From contig JAMXBD010000397.1 of the NCBI GenBank assembly GCA_024138025.1, positions 868,001 through 932,000 on the forward strand: 64,000 nucleotides of DNA, given 5' to 3'. Position 1 is the first letter of the stretch. The number at the start of each line of letters is the position of its first letter. The translations under genes and the position numbers were made by a program. Below are positions 23,383-33,656 of this stretch, piece by piece. The DNA is from Combretum micranthum. Taxonomy: Eukaryota; Streptophyta; Magnoliopsida; Myrtales; Combretaceae. The notes beneath the pieces are model-generated. The model was not told the DNA's origin. It did not search any database and saw nothing but the letters and a program-made list of their open reading frames with translations.

Positions 23383-26300
23383 TGTCACGCCCCAATGGGT
23401 ACCCTAAACGTGACAGTCCGCCACACTCAATATTAAAGCTTAAGTATGACATCCTTAGTCATTTCCAAAAGCTTTTATATTAAGTGTAAGGCTTACTTTC
23501 ACAATTTTAGAGGACCATATATGGAATAATGAAGCTTAAGGAGATATAAAAAACATATTAAGAAAAGAAGAATCACAATAATTATTTGTTCATGGCAAAA
23601 ACTTACAAACTTAGGGACAATTCCCTAAACTACTAATCTATTATATATATTAACATGCTTAATACTAAGGTATACTTTATCCAGATTTCTAATGTTCAAA
23701 AGGGATTACTTGCCCGCATGGTCTACGTGGCCTTAACCATAAGTACGGGAACTGCAAAAGATAGCTATCGGGGTATAAGCTAATAGGCTTAGTGAAAACT
23801 ATTTCCATAAATAACTTCTTGTAACAAGATTCAAACAAGTTGGTTAATCACACATATGTAATGCATCAAACACATGGGCAAACAATCATATAGCTTTCCA
23901 GGAACTATATGTTGAATGGATTTACGCCCTCCATTCGGGGTTTGGTGATACTTATCCTCAAAACAAGTAGTTTTAATAAAAGAAACTTTAAGCTTGCGAG
24001 CACTCATCGCCAAGCATTCATTAAAAAGTTTTAAACTTATGAGCACTCATCGCCAAGTATTCCGAATCTACTTGATTTGACCTTGCTTTCGGATCAACCG
24101 CCAAGCATTTCCCTTAAGCCGCCAAGTAATCGCTTTCGGATCTTCCGCCAAGTGTTCTTTCGACATGAGCTTACTATCCTTCTCACCCAAGGATAATAAC
24201 CCAACCATGTAATGTGACTCACTTCGTGGTATGCATGAGTTCATTAATTTATAAAGTCATAACGTAATTACTTTCAACTTTATGGCGATTAAGGAATTTC
24301 ATACAAATCAATATTAAACTAAAACAATCACTTAGAACAATTCCGGCTTTGATATTCTTAGGATTCTTTCAAGGAATTATTTTACATGCATATCGGTTTA
24401 TCTTTTCCTAACTCTAGTGCAACTAGTTTACAAGCACAAGAAGTGTAGCATTTAATGGAAATAACTCACGATGCCATTGTCGTCTATTCCTCTAAGCGGA
24501 TGAATTGTTCACACACTCCACTTAGTCGTAATAATTCTCGGTTAAAGGAATCCTTCCTCGGGGTCACCTATCCAAAGAAAATACCCACAATGAGTTTTTC
24601 TTGATGATTTTCTTGAATTTTGACAAAACAATGTCAAAGAACGTCAAAGTTCGTATGAAAGGATGTTCCAACTTAAAATGGCCATAACTTGGTCATTTTA
24701 AACTCGAATCGCGCATATAATATACCGATTTCTATCTACTCGAAAAGATCTACCCATTCTAAAATTATTTCCAACAAAAAAAAGCCATATAGGCTCCGAA
24801 AAAGTGGCGACAAAATTCACCACGGATTTCCAAGTAAAAACAACTTTGGTTCAAGAAATCAAAATTTGTTTGATAAATACTTAGTTATCTATATAGTTGA
24901 AAAATTCTCTTTTTATAACTATATAACTCATATTTAAGCATGCTCAAGTGTCTTGTTGTCCAATTATTTTTCTTATGTAAAACAATGTAGGGTTGAAGCT
25001 TTTCAGAAATTGTTTTTGTAAATTTCTTTGAAATGAATGCCTTGTTTTCCTTTATTTTCTAAAAACGTTTTATGTTGGTTTTATTTATCTTTTTCTAAGT
25101 GACTTTTGAAAATAAAATTTTCTACTTTCTAAGTTACATTAATACTATATTTGAAGTTTCCTAGGTAATATGCTATTCTTCATTTTTCTTGTGTAAATTC
25201 CTTTGTTTACTGTTTTGCAAAAATCCTTACTTGAAATTTCTCATTCTTTTCTATATCTCATATTTTTCAAAAATAATCGTTCATGATGAAAAATTTTTTT
25301 CTTCATAAAAACAATGTGGAACAATTAAGGACTTTTGTAGAAAAACTAATTTCTATAATCTTATTAACCTTCTTGTAACTTGAAAAGAAAAACTTTATTA
25401 TTTTCAAACCATAAATTTTCTTTGCCTATTTGTTTGCAAAGGTCTTTACTTAAAATTTCCTTAGTCATCCATCTTATTTTCTTTCTTATTAAAAGAACCA
25501 ATTTTTTTCAACAAAATATTTTCTTTGAAAAACAAGGTGAAATAATAAGGATCTAAGTGGCTTTTTAAAGTAAAAGTAGTTATAAAATTATAGTGAGTTC
25601 TTTTTGTAACATAAAAGGAATGAGTTTATTTTGTGTTGCTTTATAATTTTATACTTTACATAAACTTATTTCTAAGTGACAAAATTCTTTCTTTTTGTTT
25701 AAATAAAACTATGACAAACAATCTAAATGAACATGATTATGAGAATAATAATAACCAAAATAACAAAAGCATAATAATAAAGTCAAGTATTGGAGTCTTA
25801 GCTTTTTCAAGGCTCCCGGGACTAAGAAGTAAACTAGTCCCATAATAAAATAAAATGAAAGAAGGAAAAACTTGTTTTGACTTGATGAGGACAAGTCTAA
25901 GACTAGAGACTAGTCTTAATTTCAACAAGAAATAAATAAATAAGTTGCAATGGAAAAGTAAATAAATTGCTTTGCATGAAATAAATAAATTGCAAGTGAG
26001 CTTATATGCTCTAAAGAATATGTATATATATGTATAGATATATAAACAACAACATAAACATAAATGGATTGGCATGAACAAGAACAATACATGAACATAA
26101 TGTAGTTTCCATAACTTGTAGTATTTGGAAACTCACACTAGTCATGTAAAGTTACATGACATGAAGAAGAAAGAAAGAAATATAAAATGGTTACCTAAAG
26201 AAGACTTTGATATGGTTATGTGGTTATGGGTTTTGGTTTGTTGGTAGAAGTTGTTGTAGAATTATTTAGAGATAGTTTTGAGATGGTATTTTGGGAGAGT

Positions 26301-27095
26301 TTTGAGAGGAAAATTTGAGAGAGTTTTTGTATGAATTTGTGGGTAGTGAATGTGTGAAAGAAGTGAAAGAGGAGGGGGGTATTTATAGGAAAATGAGAAG
26401 AGATTTTTGTGTGATTAAAATAAAGTAAAATTAAAACAAATTGATGGGCATTAAGAGAGGGGGGGCGCCGGCCATGTCCTTGGAGGGGGGGGAATTGATT
26501 TATTTTTTTGACTTTTTAGAAAATAAAAGATGTAATATGTAAGGTAGATGTGATATAAAGTTATGGGAAAGGTAAAAAGTTAAGATTATAGGTTATGTAG
26601 AGTGTAAGAGTAGGTGTAAGAAAAAGTAGAGATAAAAGAATAGTGTAGAATAGTAATGAATAGTGTAATGTAAAGTAGATATGACAATTAAAGTACCGGT
26701 AGTAAGAAATTACACGTATAATAACTATATCTGTTATTTTTACTTACCGAAAAATTACGAAACTGATATTTTTGGAAAACTTATATTTTTACGAGTCTAA
26801 CGGTGTATTCGGAATATTTTTACTATTTCGGTCCTCCGGACACATTTTTCGAGAACTGTGTCCGTTCGGTTCAAAGGACACCCGGTTTTCGCGAAACTGA
26901 AACTTTTATAAAACCTATGGTTATTACGAACTCTTTTAGTTAATTATCCCAACTTCGTTTTCTAGGGCCAAAGAAAATGGCAATGCCGGATTTAGTTTGA
27001 TACGGTAAACTAGGGTTTTTTTGAACTTTAGGGTTTCGTTTGTCTTCCGGTTTAGGGTTTTATGCTAAACTGATTCGAAAATTTAGGGGTTTACA
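23383..27095 (-). mobile_element. Solo LTR of a separate family inside solo LTR C
   Basis: A 3.7-kb LTR runs from TGTCACGCCCC to GGGGTTTACA. The left flank is AGTTT (23378-23382); the right flank reads AGTTT if the last A is shared (27095-27099), so the target duplication is 4-5 bp. Signals: U3 block about 26745-26850, GC box (GGCGCCGGCC, about 26464), TATA box CTATAAATAC (26380-26389), donor-like TTTAG|GTAACC (26195/26194), acceptor-like ATAG|GTGA (24568/24567), hairpins 23887-23936. The hairpin stem here is CATATAG/CTATATG, unlike its neighbours. Confidence 0.9.
23945..24160. repeat. Short interspersed CGCCAAG repeats in an LTR
   Basis: The phrase CGCCAAG(C/T)(A/G) recurs at least five times, twice preceded by GAGCACTCAT. 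It lies just beyond the double hairpin of the solo LTR at 23383-27095. Units are irregular in length. Confidence 0.65.
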
Positions 27096-28789
27096 GTTTT
27101 TGTTAAGATATCTTCTAGTTCATGCATGTAAAGTAGAGATCTTATATATATATTGTTGTTCATGCCATGAGATCCATGATTCATGCATTATATTTAGTAG
27201 ATCTAAAGTTTAGACATTCATATCTTCATCTATGTTCATGTTCATATGATTATTTTGATTTTCATGCATTGATGATCATAAAAGTGTAGTCTTGATCATG
27301 TATAGAGGTGTTAGATAGTGGATCTTTGCATTTAGGGAGCAAGAACATTGAAAAAGGAAGGACTTTGTCACATATGAAATGTTGAAAATTCGGATGAAAT
27401 GGAAACCCTACTTTAAGGACCACCAAAACCACTTTTGAACTCATATTTTATATGGAAAATGAAGGGTATGTGTAGTAGATATCTTGAAAGAATAATTTTC
27501 CTAAGTCTAGATGAGTTTAGGCATGATAGGAAGGTAAAACAAGTGGTGGAGTTAGAATGAAAAATATTGGTATGTTGATCAATGAGTAAATTCGTAACTT
27601 AGGTTCATGCCTACAAGAACACTTGATATTTAAGTCTAAATTGGATGTTTTATATGCTAAATGAAGTCCTTAGATAATATATATATTGGAGCTTCAAATT
27701 TTTATGCATTAGACAAGTTTTTCCATAAGAAAAATGCAAGGAAATGAGATTTACAAAATTCGGATTTCTACAAGTAGCTAGTCTAAAAAGATGTTTATCA
27801 AATGAAAAATGTTGATTTTTATGCATGAATGAAGGCCATGACTATTATAGACCTAGAGGAATTGTTTTTAGATAGATAACAAGTGAATTACAAGAGTAAA
27901 AGTCCAAGAAACCCTAAGGAGCATGAAGTGGAAGAATAGCTTCTTAAGAAATAACCTTTATGGAACTTTCTAACACTTAGGAATTCATAAGAGTTTACTA
28001 TCACAAAATCATTATGACCATGCATATATTAAGTTCATGACATGGCATTCATGTTAGTAATTCATTCCTATACCATTCATTTATGAATCATCAACTAAGA
28101 ACATTTTTATAAAAAACGATACAATTTTTCGAAATCGGGAAAGTAACATAACATAACTGATCCCACTGTTCCGTGGCCTTACTACTTTCAAAACTTAAAA
28201 ATAATACTAGAAATAGGTAGATCTTTCGAAGTAGATAGAGATCGATATAAAATTTACGAAATTCCAAGTTAAAATGACCGAGTTATGGCCGTTTTAAGTT
28301 GGGACTTCCGCAGATAGCGAGAATTCCGATTTTTGTGTAGTTTAGATACATAGTTGATTTAGTTTAGTGATGAGATTCTTATTAGACTATTCTTATTTGG
28401 TAGGTGAACCCGAGTACGATGATACCGTATCACCCGACCATCGTTGTTAAGAGACCGGCGTACCATGGCCGAGTGAGTTCCTCTTCCGGTTTCAATTATT
28501 GCTTGTGATTGTAATGATAGTCGCACTAGTGGCTAGATGAAGATAAAAAGGAATGAATATGTATGATGGGGTTATTTGGGAATTATAAATTGTCTGATGT
28601 TGAAGTGTGAAATGAACCTTAAGAATTATCGGAACCGGGTGTTAAGCTATTGATTGACTATCCAGTATTTGGTACTGAATGTCTGCGAATAATTGTTGGA
28701 CACCTAAAAGAATTAAATTAATGAATATTTGACTCAATTGTAATTGGATTCATTCATAACACGATGGGGATGGAGCATTAGCATTGGTT

Positions 28790-28925
28790 GGTTTTTCGTG
28801 ATCCATAAAACGAATACTTGTTGGTTAATCGTGATCCATAAAACGAATACTTGTTGGTTAATCGTGATCCATTAAATGAATACTTGTTGGTTAATCGTGA
28901 TCCATAAAACGAAATATTGTCAGTT
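28790..28925 (+). repeat. 33-bp minisatellite in solo LTR C
   Basis: About four tandem units run with the core GGTTAATCGTGATCCATAAA, followed by a variable ACGAATACTTGTT. The same units occur in the E LTRs (reverse strand, about 47045-47130 and 57220-57315) and in F (about 63205-63300), always just upstream, in the sense direction, of the double hairpin. There are no spacers between units. Confidence 0.9.
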
Positions 28926-28978
28926 GACCGTGAGCTTAAACGGCGTTGTACCGCAGGATTCGTAAATCTGCTAACCCG

Positions 28979-29027
28979 GGATGGAGGGCGCAAGTCCATC
29001 CACATATGATTTCCGGCTGGTCATATG
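28979..29027 (+). other. Double hairpin of the LTR leader (representative copy)
   Basis: Two adjacent inverted repeats: GGATGGA (28979-28985) with TCCATCC (28995-29001), loop GGGCGCAAG; then CATATGA (29003-29009) with TCATATG (29021-29027), loop with TTCCGG. All LTRs in the window that reach this point have both. Other copies: 5088-5136, 10411-10457, 18490-18536, 23887-23936, 29634-29683, 37869-37915, 39892-39938, 41339-41387, 46932-46980, 57111-57159, 63353-63401. Sequences of the stems differ between families while pairing is mostly kept. Confidence 0.85.
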
Positions 29028-29584
29028 TTTGCTAAATTCACTTGTTGATGCATTTCACTTGGTTGCTTAATCACTTGGTTGAATGTGTTGTGTTAATTGT
29101 AATTCGGAAGTTCCACTCACTAAGCTAGTGTAGCTTATACCCCTATAGTTTCCTGTTGCAGTATGAGTACCTTTGGCTTTCTCCGAGGACCCGTGGACAC
29201 CAGGTATGGCTCTTAGATACTAAGGAGCTTTTGATGAGGCCGAGGCCTAAAGATTAGAAATGGGCTCTAATCCTATTTTCCGAACTGGTATTCTAAGGTT
29301 AATGCAAGGAAATTTGTGGGCTCGAGATGTGGTCGTTGATGTTATCAGGGGTATGCCCCCTAGATCATGTAATAGAATAATTATCTGTAAGACGGTTATG
29401 ATTTATATTCTTCCTGCTGTGTATGTCTCTTTAAGCTACTACGAAGCAAAGTATGGTCTATAAGCGTTGAGAGCGAGCCTTACACGCGATATTTAAACTC
29501 ATGGGAAGACTAAATTGTCTTACTTGAGATTAAATGTTGAGTGTGGCGGACTGTCACGTGTAGGGCACACTTTGGGGCATGACA

Positions 29585-30211
29585 TGGGACTAGATGCGGT
29601 CGTGTAGACTCAATACCATTCTTAACCCAAGATACGGAGGGCGTAAATCCGTTCTGTGTGTCGGTTTCGAATACCCATACATAATTGTTTGCTCATGTGT
29701 TTATTCATGCATAGCATATGATTGATTATAACTTGTTTGTTATGGTACGGAATTAAGGGAATTCTCACTAAGCTAGTGTAGCTTATACCCCAATAGTTGT
29801 TTAAATGAGCAGGTTATCCCAAGAATGCTAAGTGGGGACCAAGATGGTTGAAGCCGAGAATGACTTCGGGATTCCGGCAAGATATAAGAATGCTTGAAGT
29901 TTTTGGCTAAGCTTTGCGAATTGCCTTGTAATAGTTTTATGTAGTGAAGTCTTGGGATGAATGTAATTGAAGTTTGATGAATTGTATTTTGAAGTATAGT
30001 GTTTTGTATTTGGAGTATAGTGGATTGTATTTCCTTTACATTGTTACTCAATTATATCAACATAAAATGTATCATTCTAATGTGTCTCCTTTATGTGTTA
30101 GATGCCTTGTACATAGTATGGAAGCCTTTGCGTGACCGAGGTGGTCATTCTTAGGCTTTAATATTGTGTACGGCGGACTGCCACGTTTAGGGTACCCTTC
30201 GGGGCGTGACA
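29585..30211 (+). repeat. 5' LTR of element B, last segment
   Basis: B's LTR resumes after solo LTR C and ends GGGGCGTGACA at 30211. It matches 37814-38446. It includes the double hairpin with a variant stem (ACGGA/TCCGT, 29634-29652; TGTGTGTCGGT pairing with ACCCATACATA, 29655-29683) and the short inverted repeat AAGCTA-GTG-TAGCTT at about 29772-29786. Confidence 0.92.
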
Positions 30212-30218
30212 GTTTAGT

Positions 30219-30230
30219 TGGTATCAGAGC
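30219..30230 (+). other. Primer binding site, tRNA-iMet type, element B
   Basis: TGGTATCAGAGC lies seven bases after the LTR end, complementary to the 3' end of initiator methionine tRNA. It shows that the LTR ending at 30211 is a 5' LTR in plus orientation. Confidence 0.93.
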
Positions 30231-30743
30231 GACAAGGTTTTGGGAATTAGGTGGAAAGACTTTTGGAGAATAGAATGTTAAGATACAATCTTAGGAATCG
30301 ATAGGCGAGTGTTAGATAACCCTTAAGTAAAGAAGAGCTAGATTTAGCTCTATGACCTTTAAGATATGACTTTCGATTATTAAGGATTTGAATTCTATCT
30401 TGGAGACTTCTAGAGAACATAAGAATAGATATATGAGAAAGAAAGATTGAAAATAATTAAGGAAACGATCAAATCCATTCTAGCAACTGCAAAATACAAG
30501 AATAAGTGACCCTACCTGACTTTTGGTTCAACCGATAATCAAAATGGTATATTTCCCCTTTGACCTAGGAGACCCCTAGGTGGGAAGGATTAATTGCGTG
30601 TTTTCACCGTTTTTCTAAATAAACGAGTTTAAAGAAAATAAAAAGTTATAACTCTTTTTTTAAACCATAAGCAACTTGTGAGTAGTATAATTAGGCTAAT
30701 GTGACCGTTTCGTCTTGTTTCTAGGAGACTAACCGAGGAGAAC
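30231..30743 (+). other. Untranslated leader of element B
   Basis: These are 513 AT-rich bases between primer site and the first gag-like frame. I see no gene and no clear repeat in them. Confidence 0.6.
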
Positions 30744-31214
30744 ATGCAACAGTCGACTAATCTTCCCGATGAACAACAAGTAAGAGGCACTCCACCACCA
30801 CAAGATCCAATATAACAAGTCATAGACCTTCTAGGGTATTTGGTGGATACACAAAAGCTCCTCTTGCAACAAGTGCTTATTAGGAATGTGCCGGTTCAAG
30901 TGGAAGGACCCCACCAAGTGACAATGCAAGGAATTGAGACTCCTTCTGTTATGGCTAGTCCAAGCTCTAAAGTCAGAAGGTATAAGACAACTAGCCTAAT
31001 TGTTAAGAATGAACCTTTTAAGAAGCGTAAGATCACTTGCTGGAAGTGCAAGGAAAGTGATTATCTAAGACAGTGTCCACAGCTGAAGCACAAGTGTTAC
31101 CTCTGTGGGGATCCTGAACATAAGATTATGGACTGTCCAAGAAAGAAAACCCTAAAGTGCTTCATTTGTAAACAATCGGGACATTGGCCGAGGAGATGCC
31201 CCCAAAAGAAATAA
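30744..31214 (+). pseudogene. Short gag derivative 1 of element B: zinc knuckles without capsid
   Basis: From the ATG at 30744 a frame runs to 31214 with one in-frame stop (TAA at 30813-30815); a later ATG lies at 30840. It has a short polar N-terminus, then three zinc-knuckle units: CWKCKESDYLRQC (the His is lost), CYLCGDPEHKIMDC and CFICKQSGHWPRRC (both C-x2-C-x4-H-x4-C). The capsid region of about 200 residues found in the other gags is missing, so N-terminus and nucleocapsid are joined by an internal deletion. A second gag copy follows 400 bases downstream. It could still bind RNA if translated from 30840; whether it is made is unknown. Confidence 0.75.
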
Positions 31215-31622
31215 CAAGTGGATAGCTATCCTTGCTTAGAAGAAGTCAGTCTCCTAGAAATATCAATAGATCTCTCGTATTGAGCATTAGGAGCAAATAA
31301 CTTTTTAGCTTATCATCTAGTTCATGAATTAATTCCAATGTATGTTTTGCATCTTTTCTTTGAACTTTTGTAATGGAAGATTTACATCTTCTCTTGATTT
31401 CACATCGTTTTGGATATTATGGAGTTCTATTATTGATTTTCATTTTAGTGAAATTTCAATATTTCTTATATATGTTTCTATTTCCGCATCTTTGTGTTTT
31501 ATATTTCCGATAAGTTTTCTTAAGTTTCTTTTAATGCCTTAAGACGTAATAAAAGATTTAGGATATTCACTTGAGCTTAATAAAATTGTAAGAGACATAC
31601 CCAACCACAACAAGAACCCGAC
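31215..31622 (+). other. Non-coding spacer between the two gag derivatives of B
   Basis: This AT-rich stretch separates the two gag-derived frames. An open frame at 31342-31542 is low-complexity, Phe/Ser/Ile-rich, with no family motif. I see no other feature. Confidence 0.55.
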
Positions 31623-32862
31623 ATGACTCCTTTAGGACCCGAGAACCAAGTGATGCCTGAACCACCTAACCAAGGGGAAATGCTTCAATAGAAATTGAAC
31701 GGCTTACTAGTAAAATAAGAAGCTACATGCAACAGACTCAAGTCAGTTCAACGTCTACACCTGTGAGATATGAGCAAGAAACGACGCAAGATGAACCCCC
31801 ACCACCTCAATACCACTAAAGTCTCTTACCATGCTTCATAAAGCGTAAGTAGTATTTCGATGGAGCTTTTGGAAAACCAGATGAGGCAGAGGATTGGTTG
31901 GCACACATTGAGAGGTCCTTTAATGCTTTTGAAGTACCACACATCTGAGAGTCAATTATGGGACCTATATGCTTCGCTTACATGCCCGAGTATGGTGGGA
32001 ATCTAAGAAAAGAGAGTTAATGCCTCCAGTTACATGGGAGATGTTTAAATATGAGTTTTTGGATAAATATTTCCCCATGAGCTTAAGAGTCCAGTACAAT
32101 ACAGATTTCCTCAATGTCTCACAAGGAGATCATAGTGTGGAACAATATGAAACCGAGTTCAGTAGATTGTTGCAATATGCTCCGGAATCATATAAGCAAA
32201 GTGAGGAACTCAAAAGACAAGTGTTTCTGAATGTTTAAAAGAAGACCTTCGAACTCGATTGGAAGAATTTGATATAAGAAGTTATCAAGGATTGCTAGAA
32301 AGAGCACGGATAATAGAAAATGCTCAAAGGAGAAGGCAAGAAAGAAATAATAAGGAATTGGAGTTTTATGTTGCCATGACCCCAAGTCAAAAAGTCAGAA
32401 CACTTCCCTTGGATGATGACTAAACAAGGAAGAAGACATAATATTGGATAAGCTACAATGTTGGAAATGTAAGAGACACATTACCCTATACGGTGTCCAC
32501 GACTTCAATCCAAGTGTTACCTCTGTGGGGACCCCAGTCACAAAGTCAAGAAGTGTCCCAAAAAGACGACCAACACATGCTTTCTTTGCTCAAAAACGGG
32601 ACATTTGGCTAAAACATGCCCTGAACAGGATAACTTGCATGTTGCTTCACCGGATCAACCAAGGAAGAGAGGAGGAGATGTAATAGGAATAAAAGCAACA
32701 AAGGAAAAAGGAATCGAAGTACTTCAAGGACATCTTCATCTGGAAGCCTAGTCCACAACCCTCACACATATGTAGCTTATGAAGAAGCTAGTGATGAGGA
32801 GCTGGAATCCTTTGCCATGGAAGGAAGTGAGGATCAAAGATGCAACTCGGTATCAGGTTAGC
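31623..32862 (+). pseudogene. Gag derivative 2 of element B (capsid and zinc knuckles, frameshifted)
   Basis: This is a more complete but broken gag. After the ATG at 31623 there is a Pro/Gln-rich N-terminus. Then come FGKPDEAEDWLAHIERSF (about 31870-31925), RVWWESKKRELMPPVTWEMF (31969-32238 frame) and EQYETEFSRLLQYAPESYKQ. After a frame change near 32235 an ARIIENAQRR stretch follows. Knuckles appear from about 32454 (CWKC, then CYLCGDPSH and CFLCSKTGH in a shifted frame). An acidic tail ends at a stop at 32860-32862. Frames change near 31690, 31820, 31945, 32235 and 32480. It is closest in motif order to the gags of A, D and E. Confidence 0.85.
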
Positions 32863-33643
32863 GCTATACCCTTAGAATAACACATATTCTTTCCTGTCAA
32901 TAGAATCAAAGAGATAGGTTGTTAGAAATACCTTTGAATTAAATGGCTAGACTAAAAATAGGAAAGCTCGAGACCATTAAAAGCTAGATTGATCCAATGA
33001 TGGAAACTAAAACAAACCTCGATTAATTTAACGAATTTCAAGATACCCCTCATACAACTTCTTATAAATAAAGAACTTTGAAAGATCGAAACCTATGACG
33101 ATTGTTACATAAAAGTTAAAATTTCAGTGATCAAATCTCAATTACCAAACTCCATAAGATCTTTTCAAGTAATAATTATACAATAAAGCAATAAGATCTC
33201 TTGATTTCAATCCCATCAAGATGATAAGAATTTAAAACGATGATGACCATATTGTTTAAGGAAATATGAATCATAAAGCACAATATTGTATATACAGCTA
33301 CATAAGAATGGAGAAGCGAATCCACAACCTTCGTTGGTCAAGTAATCGAGTCATGAAAGGTCGTGTTGTCATAAGTCGTCTAGTGTCGGTCGAGTCGAGT
33401 CGTCTGTGGTCTTGAGTCAAGTCCATGTTGTTTTCTAAAAGAGTCGTGTAAGTGAAGCTTGGAATCACTAAGCCAAATCTTATAAATTTGTATGTGCTAT
33501 ATTTCGCAAAATATCTATCATGTGAAATTTAAAAATGATACAAACCAAAGCATAAACCGGTGATAGAAATATAACTCAAAATTCATAATCTTTTCTTGAC
33601 AAACGATATACACGTAACAAGTTTTGCGGACAAAACTTTCCTC
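32863..33643 (+). other. Non-coding remainder of element B internal region, no pol
   Basis: Between gag derivative 2 and the polypurine tract there are 780 bases with no protease, RT or integrase motif in any frame. A run of GTCGAGTC-like words occurs at about 33345-33430. B therefore cannot copy itself and depends on enzymes of a relative. Long LTRs and no pol fit the LARD type of non-autonomous element. Confidence 0.75.
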
Positions 33644-33656
33644 AAGGTGGGGAGGA
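33644..33656 (+). other. Polypurine tract of element B
   Basis: AAGGTGGGGAGGA directly precedes the TGTAAGCCCC start of the 3' LTR at 33657. It is nearly identical to the tract of element E, which fits use of the same replication enzymes. Confidence 0.88.

Larger units (their letters stand above)
17948..29584 (+). mobile_element. Solo LTR C, itself split by two solo LTRs
   Basis: It is a plus-oriented LTR starting TGTAAGC at 17948, interrupted after 7 bases, resuming at 21487, interrupted again at 23383-27095, and ending GGGGCATGACA at 29584. Its own length is about 4.39 kb. Flanks are TGGGG (17943-17947) and TGGG (29585-29588), a target duplication short by one G. No internal region follows. 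It has two U3-type modules (about 22080-22280 and 22590-22770), a TATA-like TTATATAAG (23047-23055), a donor position mutated to AG|AT (23214/23215), an acceptor-like TAG (ends 28403), a 33-bp minisatellite and the double hairpin (28979-29027). Confidence 0.88.

Noticed and set aside
28790..28925. Regular repeats resembling a CRISPR array
   Set aside because: Units of 33 bp are directly adjacent with no unique spacers, no cas genes are near, and the DNA is plant. It is a minisatellite.
29260..29463. 67-codon frame with ordinary-looking composition near the end of LTR C
   Set aside because: It lies in the U5-like part of the LTR, has no motif, and equivalent LTRs do not keep it open.
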